Assembly: GCA_041739035.1 (NCBI GenBank)
Contig: JBGSOQ010000413.1
Location: 1 to 6,156, forward strand
DNA: 6,156 nucleotides
Direction: 5' to 3'
DNA from: XYD12-FULL-36-8 sp041739035
GTDB taxonomy: Bacteria > Bacteroidota > Ignavibacteria > Ignavibacteriales > Ignavibacteriaceae
Shown: piece by piece, positions 1 through 6,073 of the stretch
Position numbering within the stretch: the first letter of the stretch is position 1
Layout of the letters: each line of letters opens with the position of its first letter
Translations under genes and position numbers: made by a program
Notes under the pieces: model-generated
The model's input: the letters and a program-made list of their open reading frames with translations, nothing else
Told to the model about the DNA's origin: nothing
Database searches by the model: none

Positions 1-505
1 ATTGCCCGCTAAAGGAAATATTCCAGATAAATTGAAGCATACTTGGAGATTGATCAGAAATAACATCCGCACTGCGCTGATCAAATTGAATTTTGGGCGG
101 CGTTTTTGAGCTTGAACGAATCCTTCTTCCGTTTGAAAGCAACACTTCAACTTCAATATCTTTATTCGGAATAAGAGTAACATTCTCGTTAAAGTAAAAT
201 CGAAACGGCGTTTTATATTTTGAAGTATCTGTTCGAACGATAGAACTGTCCTTAAAAATATAGACCGAATCGCCAATCAATATTCTAATATCTGCATCCT
301 TAATTGATACATCTTCTGAAATTATTTCTGGATTAAAATTCGCCGGGTTATAGCTTTTTGAAAGTGCAGCAATTTGAAATGTGGAATCACCACGAAGAAT
401 ACAATTAAGAATGTACTTCTCCTTGAACTCACCATAAGGACTGAAATCTTCTTCACAAGAGAAAGAGACTAAACCAACAAATATGATTAGATATATTCTT
501 TTCAT
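1..505 (-). CDS. DUF4249-like outer-membrane lipoprotein, 3' end cut by window edge
   Basis: Reading leftwards from the ATG at 505-503 gives 168 codons without a stop up to the window edge, so the C-terminal part is missing. The N-terminus (MKRIYLIIFVGLVSFSC) is a lipoprotein signal peptide with the lipidated cysteine at residue 17. The acidic run EED follows at once, which in Bacteroidota often goes with surface-exposed lipoproteins. The mature start, with a strand-rich segment near residues 31-53 (YILNCILRGDSTFQIAALS), resembles the opening of DUF4249 proteins, which are typically encoded directly after TonB-dependent receptors. The start codon overlaps the receptor stop as ATGA, and I see no separate Shine-Dalgarno sequence, so translation is probably coupled. 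Its role is inferred to be an accessory, perhaps ligand-binding, partner of that receptor. The family call rests on short similarity plus context; the lipoprotein call is firmer. Confidence 0.75.
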   Translation of the reverse strand, partial: MKRIYLIIFVGLVSFSCEEDFSPYGEFKEKYILNCILRGDSTFQIAALSKSYNPANFNPEIISEDVSIKDADIRILIGDSVYIFKDSSIVRTDTSKYKTPFRFYFNENVTLIPNKDIEVEVLLSNGRRIRSSSKTPPKIQFDQRSADVISDQSPSMLQFIWNISFSGQ

Positions 506-2733
506 ATTTCAATTTTAAGTGTTGCTGTCGGAAGAAATGGAAGCATATTAACACGCTCACCCGTATCACGTTTAAAGTAAAATATGTTCTCTCTGTTATA
601 AACATTAATTATGTTCAAGTCTATATAAATGTTTACGAAGCCGAGATGAAATTTTTTAGATAGATTAAAATCTAAACGATGGTAAACCGGTAACCTCCCG
701 ATATTTTTATCACCAAGTATGGGATATGGTTCATAAAAAATATTTAAAAAAGTGGGATCATAAAGATCAGAGATAAAATATTTATCATAATAACCAATCA
801 ACCGAGTGAAAGGCAGTCCTGAAGAGTATGACCACACCATGCTCACACTCCAATCTGAAAGAAAATTGTATTCGAGCGAAGCATTGAATGCATGTCTCAC
901 ATCGTATTTAGGATAAAAAATATACTCACCTAACTGTTTATAAGCATAACCAAGCGAATATGAAGTTCGGAAATTAAAAGGCAGCATTGAATAATTTAGA
1001 GTGAATTCAATACCATAAGATTCTGCGCGTCCTGAAACTAAATCTTTTTCAAACTCAAATGACTTTTCTTCATTAATAAATGGCAAATTAATGGTTCGCT
1101 TGTAATATCCTTCAACTTTCAGCGATAACTCGGAAAACATATCATAATCAACACCGGCAACGTAATGAATAGCCTGCGAAGTTTTAAGATAATTCGGAAT
1201 GATAATCCACGGATCAAAAAGTGAAATAACTTCATTCTCATCAGTTATTGCAGAAACTTCCTGCTGATAAATTCCCCAAGCTGCTTTCAATGAAACATCC
1301 GGGAAAAGCCTATAGGTTAGGCTTAACCTAGGCTCAAAATAAAATCCTTGGCTTGAATTTAATCCTGAATTGATTCTCAATCCAGCATCGGCTCCAAAAT
1401 TATCAAACCTTAGAACTCTATACTTTCCATATAATGTAAAATTACCTCCGTAAGCTTCAATATCAGACTTAATTCCTTTTTGATTTACAATCTCCAATGT
1501 TGTGCTTAAAATTTTAAAATGAAATCCCGCAGCAATCTCATCCTCGCTGTCCTGCATGTAAGTAAAATCCATAGTGCCAGAAAAATCACTGACCATATTC
1601 TTTCGTGGTTTCAGCTTACTTTGATTAGGGATAACCTCACCATCAAAACGACTAAGTGAAATTCCAACTTTAGAAAACATTGGAGCATTATGAACTTGCA
1701 GCCATTCGAAACCAATTAAATTAGTAGACCAATTAAAATCTTCCTCTCTTGGATTTTTAGAATTTAGTTTATCACCGCTAAGAAAACCAAATAATAAAAA
1801 TTTTCCATTCTCAATTAAATCAGGGTTAGAATAATTTACTTTGAACGAGGCATCATAGAAATCTATAGGAACATTTTGATCATTTAGAAATTTTTTAAGA
1901 ATAGAATTGGAATAACTTTTCCTTCCAGTAAACATAAATGAACCGTGCGGAATTGGACCTTCAACCAATGCTTTCCCGGTAAGGTAGCTGGAACTGGCTT
2001 TGAGCGAATAATTATTTTTGTTTCCATCTTTAGTAATTACACTCAAAACTGAAGATAACCTTCCTCCATATTCGGCAGCAAAACCGCCTTTGAAAAATTC
2101 GACGCTATTAATCATCTCAGGGTCAATAACGCTAAATAATCCTAAAGCGTGGAATGGATTATAAATAGTAACTCCATTTAATAAAACTAAATTTTGATCT
2201 CCTGTACCACCGCGAACATAATACCTGGCCGAAACATCACCGGTTGCTTGAACTCCCGGCAAATATTGGAGAGATCGAAATACATCTGTTTCAACTCCTT
2301 TTGGCAAAATTTCTAACTGACGAAGTGTCAATTTCTGTAATCCTATATCGGTTGGATTTTTATCTTGAACTTTTTCTCCAATTTTTTCTATTGCTTGTAG
2401 TTCAAGACTTTCCGGTACCAAATTAATGTTTAACTGAATAATTTTATTTGCACTTACCTTTACATTTGTTTTTTGTGTTTTATAACCAAGATAGGAGATG
2501 ATTATTGTAAGATTCTTATAGGCTGGAAGGTTATTTAGTATGTAATAACCCCGCGCATCAGTCGAAGTGCCGGTATTTAATTCTTCAATGTAAACATTTC
2601 CATATGCTAATGCTTCTCCATTGGTTGAATCGGTTACAAATCCACGGAGTTTTCCAAATTCCTGAGCAATTAAATTACAATTGTTTACAAGCAATACAGT
2701 AAATAAAAGTGTAAAGATTTTTTTAACGTACAT
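502..2733 (-). CDS. TonB-dependent outer-membrane receptor with carboxypeptidase-regulatory-like domain
   Basis: A complete 743-residue protein. Residues 1 to about 24 form a signal peptide ending LIAQ. Residues 28-106 form a carboxypeptidase-regulatory-like beta-sandwich (GKLRGFVTDSTNGEALAYGN, then ARGYYILNNLP and SYLGYKT). Residues about 143-235 are the plug, with the hallmark YVRGGTGDQNLVLLNGV (172-188), FSVIDPEMINSVEFFKGGF (200-218) and EYGGRLSSVLSV (221-232). The remainder is the beta-barrel. Near the C-terminus come RLPVYHRLDFNLSKKF (680-695), NVYNRENIFYF (710-720) and a final strand ending LKIEI, as in complete barrels. The family uses TonB-ExbBD energy to import large ligands through the outer membrane; the ligand cannot be read from sequence. 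It is not a SusC call: the size is smaller and no SusD gene is seen in the window. It overlaps the downstream lipoprotein gene by 4 bases, so they are co-transcribed. The start has only a weak, A-rich leader, as is usual in Bacteroidota. Confidence 0.95.
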   Translation of the reverse strand: MYVKKIFTLLFTVLLVNNCNLIAQEFGKLRGFVTDSTNGEALAYGNVYIEELNTGTSTDARGYYILNNLPAYKNLTIIISYLGYKTQKTNVKVSANKIIQLNINLVPESLELQAIEKIGEKVQDKNPTDIGLQKLTLRQLEILPKGVETDVFRSLQYLPGVQATGDVSARYYVRGGTGDQNLVLLNGVTIYNPFHALGLFSVIDPEMINSVEFFKGGFAAEYGGRLSSVLSVITKDGNKNNYSLKASSSYLTGKALVEGPIPHGSFMFTGRKSYSNSILKKFLNDQNVPIDFYDASFKVNYSNPDLIENGKFLLFGFLSGDKLNSKNPREEDFNWSTNLIGFEWLQVHNAPMFSKVGISLSRFDGEVIPNQSKLKPRKNMVSDFSGTMDFTYMQDSEDEIAAGFHFKILSTTLEIVNQKGIKSDIEAYGGNFTLYGKYRVLRFDNFGADAGLRINSGLNSSQGFYFEPRLSLTYRLFPDVSLKAAWGIYQQEVSAITDENEVISLFDPWIIIPNYLKTSQAIHYVAGVDYDMFSELSLKVEGYYKRTINLPFINEEKSFEFEKDLVSGRAESYGIEFTLNYSMLPFNFRTSYSLGYAYKQLGEYIFYPKYDVRHAFNASLEYNFLSDWSVSMVWSYSSGLPFTRLIGYYDKYFISDLYDPTFLNIFYEPYPILGDKNIGRLPVYHRLDFNLSKKFHLGFVNIYIDLNIINVYNRENIFYFKRDTGERVNMLPFLPTATLKIEI

Positions 2734-2773
2734 TTATGTGGAAATTTTTAAAAAATGACAGTAAAACTAGCAT

Positions 2774-2781
2774 CAAATATA
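2774..2781 (-). promoter_or_regulatory. Bacteroidota-type -7 element for the receptor operon
   Basis: On the minus strand this reads TATATTTG, an exact match to the Bacteroidota housekeeping -7 consensus TAnnTTTG. It lies 40 bases upstream of the receptor ATG, predicting an untranslated leader of roughly 35 bases. The -33 TTG element is not clear: the nearest TTG on that strand (2808-2806) gives a 24-base spacer, longer than usual, and TTTC at 2803-2800 gives 18 bases but departs from consensus. Transcription start is inferred, not seen. Confidence 0.5.
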
Positions 2782-2863
2782 CGAGATTTGAATGAAGTTG
2801 AAATACAATTTTTTAAATACCACATGCATGACAAATAGAGATTTTAATTCTGCTAACATTTAT

Positions 2864-2871
2864 TATCTTTA
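2864..2871 (+). promoter_or_regulatory. Possible -7 element facing the small-protein genes
   Basis: The plus strand reads TATCTTTA, one base from TAnnTTTG. No good -33 TTTG is seen about 19 bases upstream, where the sequence is TTTT. If used, transcription would begin only a few bases before the ATG at 2881, giving an almost leaderless message. That makes the assignment uncertain. Confidence 0.25.
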
Positions 2872-2880
2872 CTAAGGAAA

Positions 2881-3255
2881 ATGAGAGTTAATATAAAACA
2901 TATAGCTTCAAAAATTCAATTGGTAGTTACTTTATTGATTTTAGCAGGACAAATACTGACTTCAATAAAGTTAATGTATTCCAACAGCATTTCACAAAAC
3001 CAAAATACAATTACTAGTTCTTTATTTTTTTCTTCAGATCAATTATTAACCGAATCGTTCACACGTGATAACCCATCAAGATTAAAAATTTTATTGCCAA
3101 TTTCTGATGATAAATTTGTGCGGATCGTTGGATATAATTCAAAGTCTGCAGCTTTGCTTGATTATTACATGACTTATAGTTGTACTGTCCAACAACAATA
3201 TTCTCTTCATATTTCTCAAAATCATTCTTTAAGATCACCACCTGCTTACATCTAG
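2881..3255 (+). CDS. Small hypothetical protein with N-terminal membrane or export segment, 124 aa
   Basis: I do not recognise a family with certainty. The protein starts with a short basic stretch (MRVNIKHIASK) followed by a hydrophobic helix at about residues 12-28 (IQLVVTLLILAGQILTS), which could be an uncleaved anchor or a signal peptide. The rest (about 33-124) is polar, rich in Ser, Asn and Gln, with one cysteine (C101), and ends RSPPAYI. An Arg-small residue-Pro-Pro tail of this sort recalls the end of small secreted proteins of the DUF2946 type, but that is a weak resemblance. AAGGAAA directly before the ATG may act as ribosome binding site, though it is very close. It is divergent from the TonB receptor and upstream of two tiny membrane-protein genes on the same strand. 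It is longer than chance open frames in this AT-rich DNA usually are, and a 60-codon antisense frame within it is the likely shadow. Confidence 0.6.
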   Translation: MRVNIKHIASKIQLVVTLLILAGQILTSIKLMYSNSISQNQNTITSSLFFSSDQLLTESFTRDNPSRLKILLPISDDKFVRIVGYNSKSAALLDYYMTYSCTVQQQYSLHISQNHSLRSPPAYI

Positions 3256-3339
3256 GATACTTCGTTACTTAACTGTCTGAACTCACTTAATAAGTAATCT
3301 ATAAATTATTATTCAATTCACTATTAGAAAGATAGAATT

Positions 3340-3450
3340 ATGCGACTTAGTGGTTGGCTATTTCTTGTGGCTGGTTGGGGATTAATAATTTGGCTTACAG
3401 CATATTGTGTTGTAAAAGTATTTAAAGCAGAAGGTAAAAATAAATTTTGA
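3340..3450 (+). CDS. 36-aa single-pass membrane microprotein
   Basis: The ATG at 3340 opens a 36-codon frame ending in TGA at 3448-3450. Residues about 5-28 form one strongly hydrophobic, tryptophan-rich helix (GWLFLVAGWGLIIWLTAYC, then VVKVF), and the tail KAEGKNKF is basic, so the tail is predicted to be cytoplasmic. The layout resembles small accessory subunits of secondary transporters (for example the MetS-like subunits of NSS transporters), but I cannot assign it and no transporter gene is in the window. A purine-rich AGAAAG lies about 8 bases before the start. Its stop overlaps the start of the next small gene as TGATG, which strongly supports both being translated. The strand and the shared terminator suggest co-transcription with the gene at 2881, across an 84-base gap with no clear promoter. 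Confidence 0.65.
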   Translation: MRLSGWLFLVAGWGLIIWLTAYCVVKVFKAEGKNKF

Positions 3451-3566
3451 TGAAAAGTAAATCAACTAAAAATGATGAATCGTCTAATTTAAAGGATGTA
3501 ATAAGCGGTATTTTGATGCTTATCATACCGATAATACTAATTTATCTTTTAATTAAATTAGCATAA
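3450..3566 (+). CDS. 38-aa tail-anchored-like membrane microprotein
   Basis: The start ATG (3450-3452) shares its A with the preceding gene's TGA stop, and the frame ends with TAA at 3564-3566. Residues 1-16 are charged and polar (MKSKSTKNDESSNLKD). Residues about 17-36 are a continuous hydrophobic helix (VISGILMLIIPIILIYLLIK), followed only by LA. This is a cytosolic head with a C-terminal membrane anchor, opposite in layout to its neighbour, whose anchor is N-terminal. I do not recognise the family. The one-base overlap implies translational coupling. An intrinsic terminator begins 9 bases after the stop, so this is the last gene of its transcript. Confidence 0.6.
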   Translation: MKSKSTKNDESSNLKDVISGILMLIIPIILIYLLIKLA

Positions 3567-3574
3567 ATTAATCT

Positions 3575-3600
3575 AGGGGTCTACAAAAGACCCCTTTTTT
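3575..3600 (+). terminator. Intrinsic terminator of the small-protein operon
   Basis: AGGGGTC (3575-3581) pairs perfectly with GACCCCT (3589-3595) around a 7-base loop (TACAAAA), followed by a run of T to 3600. This is a classic rho-independent terminator for plus-strand transcripts. On the minus strand the same hairpin is not followed by a good U-tract, so it should stop acs transcripts less well. The acs stop codon (3601-3599) sits in the T-run. Confidence 0.9.
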
Positions 3601-5488
3601 ATTCTTCCAGTGTAGATAAATTCCCCGGATCTAATCCTAATGCTCTGGCTTTTAAAACCCGCCTCATAATTTTACCGCTTCTGGTTTTAGGAAGAGAATC
3701 TACAATCTCGATTTGTTCGGGTTTGGCAATCGGACCAACTTCGTGACCAACATATTGCCTGAGTTCTTCAATCAGTTTATCGCTTTTTGAAAATCCGGCT
3801 TTTAAAATAACATAACAATGAATTGCATTACCTTTGAGTTCATGAGGTAAGCCAATAGCCGCCGCTTCAGCTACTGAACTATGACTAACCAATGCACTTT
3901 CAATTTCAGCAGTTCCAAGTCTGTAACCGGAAACTTTAATTACATCATCCACTCTTCCAATAATCCAATAGTATCCATCTTCATCTCTTTTTGCTGAATC
4001 TCCTGTCAAGTACATTCCAGGGAATTTACTCCAATACTGGTTCACGTATCTGTCCGGATCATTCCAAATACTTCTTAGCATTGAAGGCCAAGGTGTTTTG
4101 ATAACAAGATAACCTTCTTCATTTGGTTTAACACTTTTGCCTTCCTCATCAACGATATCCATTACAAGTCCTGGAAACGGTTTTGTTCCAGACCCTGGTT
4201 TTAATGGAACACATGGCATTGGTGTAATCATAAACATGCCTGTTTCAGTTTGCCACCAAGTATCCATTATCGGGCATTTTTCTTTTCCGATAGTTTTATG
4301 ATACCAGCGCCAAGCTTCGGGATTTATTGGCTCACCAACACTCCCAAGAAGTCTAAGTGAAGATAAATTATGGCGATTAGGCCATGCATCGCCATATCTC
4401 ATCAAACCGCGAATGGCTGTTGGAGCAGTGTACAAAATGTTTATTCCGTATTTCTCAATCATTTGCCACCAGCGATTTGGATATGGATGAGTGGGTGCGC
4501 CTTCATACATGAAAGAAGTTGTGCCGTTCAACAAAGGACCATACACGATATAACTGTGTCCCGTAATCCATCCAGGATCAGCAGCACACCAGTATCTATC
4601 ATCTTCATGAATATCAAAAACATATTTGAGAGTTGCATATGTGCCTACCATGTAGCCACCGTGAGTGTGAAGAATTGCTTTTGGTTTTCCTGTCGTTCCC
4701 GAAGTATAGAGCATGAATAAAGGATCTTCTGCATCCATTTCCTCAATGGAACAAGAATTTCCGGCAATGGGTAATGCCATAAGTTCATGATACCACATAT
4801 CTCTTCCGGCTTCCATATTTATTGGTTCACCAGTTCTTTTTACAACCAAAACACTCTCAACAGTTGCAGCACGCTGAAGGGCTTCATCGGCAATTTGCTT
4901 CAACTGAACAATTTTTCCCCGTTGATAAGCACCGTCTGAAACAATAAGTACTTTAGATTGACTGTCTTCTAATCTTTCGTGCAATGCTTCAACTGAAAAG
5001 CCGCCGTAAACAACCGAATGAATAGCTCCAATTCTTGCACAAGCCAGCATTCCAATCATCAGTTCAGGAATTCTTCCCATATATAGTGTAACTCTATCGC
5101 CCTTTTGCACACCAAGACTTTTGAGAACATTTGCAAAACGACAGGTTTGTCTTTTCAAAGCAAAATAAGAGTAGGATTGAAATTCTCCTTTTTCGCCTTC
5201 CCAAATAAGTGCCAATTTATTTCTTCGATAGGTCTCTGTATGAACATCTAAACAGTTATAAGCAATATTGGTTTTTCCTCCAACAAACCATTTGTAGAAT
5301 GGTTTCTTGGAATCATCCAAAACTTTGTCCCACTTTTTAAACCATGTTAATTTCTCAGCTTCCTTTTCCCAAAATCCAGCATAATCTTTTTTCGCAAAAT
5401 CATATAATTCTTGACATTTAGCATTTGCATGATCTATTACATGTTGTTCGGGATAATAAACGTCACCAGAAAGTTTTTGTTCTGCCAT
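3599..5488 (-). CDS. acs: Acetyl-CoA synthetase (AMP-forming acetate-CoA ligase)
   Basis: A 629-residue cytoplasmic enzyme converting acetate, ATP and CoA to acetyl-CoA, AMP and diphosphate via acetyl-AMP. The family is usually about 630-660 residues, so it is complete. Motifs in order: N-terminal Acs cap with WFVGGKTNIAYNCLDVH (67-83), ATP-binding loop YTSGTTGKPK (261-270), GWITGHSY (306-313), GSVGEPINP (382-390), WWQTETG (411-417), TGD (495-497), hinge region GRVDDVIKVSGYR (511-523) and catalytic PKTRSGKIMRR (600-610). By alignment to the Salmonella enzyme, the acetate pocket is I308 (Val there), T309, V384 and W412. W412 is the residue that limits the pocket to small acyl groups, supporting acetate over longer acids. 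K606 matches the lysine that is reversibly acetylated in Acs to switch the enzyme off, so such control is possible. The start is fixed by a strong AGGAG 7 bases upstream. The gene stands alone, convergent with the small-protein operon. Confidence 0.97.
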   Translation of the reverse strand: MAEQKLSGDVYYPEQHVIDHANAKCQELYDFAKKDYAGFWEKEAEKLTWFKKWDKVLDDSKKPFYKWFVGGKTNIAYNCLDVHTETYRRNKLALIWEGEKGEFQSYSYFALKRQTCRFANVLKSLGVQKGDRVTLYMGRIPELMIGMLACARIGAIHSVVYGGFSVEALHERLEDSQSKVLIVSDGAYQRGKIVQLKQIADEALQRAATVESVLVVKRTGEPINMEAGRDMWYHELMALPIAGNSCSIEEMDAEDPLFMLYTSGTTGKPKAILHTHGGYMVGTYATLKYVFDIHEDDRYWCAADPGWITGHSYIVYGPLLNGTTSFMYEGAPTHPYPNRWWQMIEKYGINILYTAPTAIRGLMRYGDAWPNRHNLSSLRLLGSVGEPINPEAWRWYHKTIGKEKCPIMDTWWQTETGMFMITPMPCVPLKPGSGTKPFPGLVMDIVDEEGKSVKPNEEGYLVIKTPWPSMLRSIWNDPDRYVNQYWSKFPGMYLTGDSAKRDEDGYYWIIGRVDDVIKVSGYRLGTAEIESALVSHSSVAEAAAIGLPHELKGNAIHCYVILKAGFSKSDKLIEELRQYVGHEVGPIAKPEQIEIVDSLPKTRSGKIMRRVLKARALGLDPGNLSTLEE

Positions 5489-5495
5489 TTTGCGT

Positions 5496-5500
5496 CTCCT
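5496..5500 (-). promoter_or_regulatory. Ribosome binding site of acs
   Basis: The minus strand reads AGGAG, then 7 bases, then the ATG at 5488-5486. This consensus Shine-Dalgarno sequence fixes the start of acs. It contrasts with the receptor gene, which has no such site. I found no clear TAnnTTTG promoter element between here and 5640. Confidence 0.8.
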
Positions 5501-5657
5501 AAACAGTTTTTAATTGAAGTTGGTACTATTCATGTTCAAATAGCAAATGATTTGGTTTGGAAATTAAGTTGTAGTGAATTGAAAAGCAACAAATTAAGTA
5601 TTGATATTTTTTGACTTCTATCCAAAATAAGTATGAGATAGGTAAATAGTTCTTCTT

Positions 5658-5678
5658 ATTATAATTATAATATTATAA
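5658..5678. repeat. Overlapping AT-only palindromes upstream of acs
   Basis: Two perfect palindromes overlap: TTATAATTATAA (5659-5670) and TTATAATATTATAA (5665-5678). The stretch contains TATAAT more than once on both strands. On the minus strand TTTACA (5694-5689) lies 19 bases before a TATAAT (5669-5664), which could be a sigma-70-like promoter for acs with a leader of about 170 bases. Bacteroidota housekeeping promoters differ from this, so that is speculative. It may simply be an easily melted AT-rich segment or a site for a dimeric DNA-binding protein. Confidence 0.4.
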
Positions 5679-5786
5679 CTGTTATTGGTGTAAATCATCT
5701 TCTTAGATTTTTCTCTCTGCGTTTTGAATGAATAATCTTCCTAGCTTCAGGACTGATTGTCAGATAACAGCATACAACAGTTTTCA

Positions 5787-5930
5787 AAATAAGCTAATAA
5801 GGTTGTAATGACCTAACTTATATTCTATTACTAAGGTTGCTGTTTTAGGCGATCAAGTAAGCAAACAGGCATTTATTTTTTTAACCTTAGTAAAAAATGT
5901 CCGAAAATAAATAACCTTATTAGCTTATTT
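5787..5930. repeat. 144-bp nested inverted-repeat element (possible MITE or structured RNA)
   Basis: The outer arms are a perfect 18-bp inverted repeat: AAATAAGCTAATAAGGTT (5787-5804) and its complement at 5913-5930. Inside lies a second perfect 11-bp pair, TTACTAAGGTT (5828-5838) and AACCTTAGTAA (5883-5893). A further imperfect pair (GCTGTTT at 5839-5845 with AAACAGGC at 5863-5870, one bulge) lies at the centre. All arms share TAAGGTT or its complement. The whole could fold into one long hairpin with internal loops. It holds no open frame of note. If the ends are taken inside the TA dinucleotides at 5790-5791 and 5926-5927, the element would be about 134 bp flanked by TA, as in IS630/mariner-type miniature elements. 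No longer target duplication is seen. A structured small RNA is the alternative. Confidence 0.7.
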
Positions 5931-6060
5931 CTTATGAATTCAATGGAGAACAATATTTTTAACTAAATAAATCTGGACTTAATTTTAGACAGATATAATT
6001 CTTTTTAGTCAAAATAATAATAACTAATTGAAGATGACTACAATTTTGAGTAGTTTGAAT

Positions 6061-6066
6061 GAGGAG
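6061..6066 (+). promoter_or_regulatory. Ribosome binding site of the gene at 6074
   Basis: GAGGAG lies 7 bases before the ATG at 6074-6076, a near-ideal Shine-Dalgarno placement that fixes this start. I found no convincing promoter upstream: TATAAT occurs at 5994-5999 but without a suitable -35 element. Confidence 0.7.
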
Positions 6067-6073
6067 TTTAGTC

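Noticed and set aside
2244..2426. 60-codon plus-strand open frame
   Set aside because: Lies wholly within the well-supported receptor gene on the other strand, over its conserved plug region; no ribosome binding site or family signal.
3059..3241. 60-codon minus-strand open frame
   Set aside because: Antisense to the 124-aa gene, no hydrophobic or domain features, no Shine-Dalgarno sequence. The plus frame is longer and has better context.
3264..3298. TTACTTA/TAAGTAA inverted pair before the 36-aa gene
   Set aside because: Seven A/T-rich pairs with a 19-base loop are expected by chance in DNA of this composition and would form a very weak hairpin.
4370..4720. 116-codon plus-strand open frame
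   Set aside because: Antisense to the catalytic core of acs; a shadow of its codon use.
5411..5614. 67-codon plus-strand open frame
   Set aside because: Overlaps the acs start antisense and runs into AT-rich non-coding DNA; composition is not protein-like.
5695..5796. Minus-strand stop-to-stop frame reading SPEARKIIHSKRREK
   Set aside because: It looks helical and basic like a real protein tail, and it begins inside the left arm of the inverted repeat, so I considered a gene remnant broken by insertion. It is only about 31 codons, has no ATG before the motif, and I recognise no family.
5728..5808. 26-codon plus-strand frame starting MNNLPSF
   Set aside because: No ribosome binding site and no coding signal; it ends by chance in the inverted-repeat arm.
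5787..5930. Integron attC site or intrinsic terminator
   Set aside because: An RYYYAAC-like ACCTAAC occurs at 5811-5817 but there is no matching GTTRRRY, and no integrase or cassette is present. The stems are AT-rich without a following T-run, so it is not a terminator.
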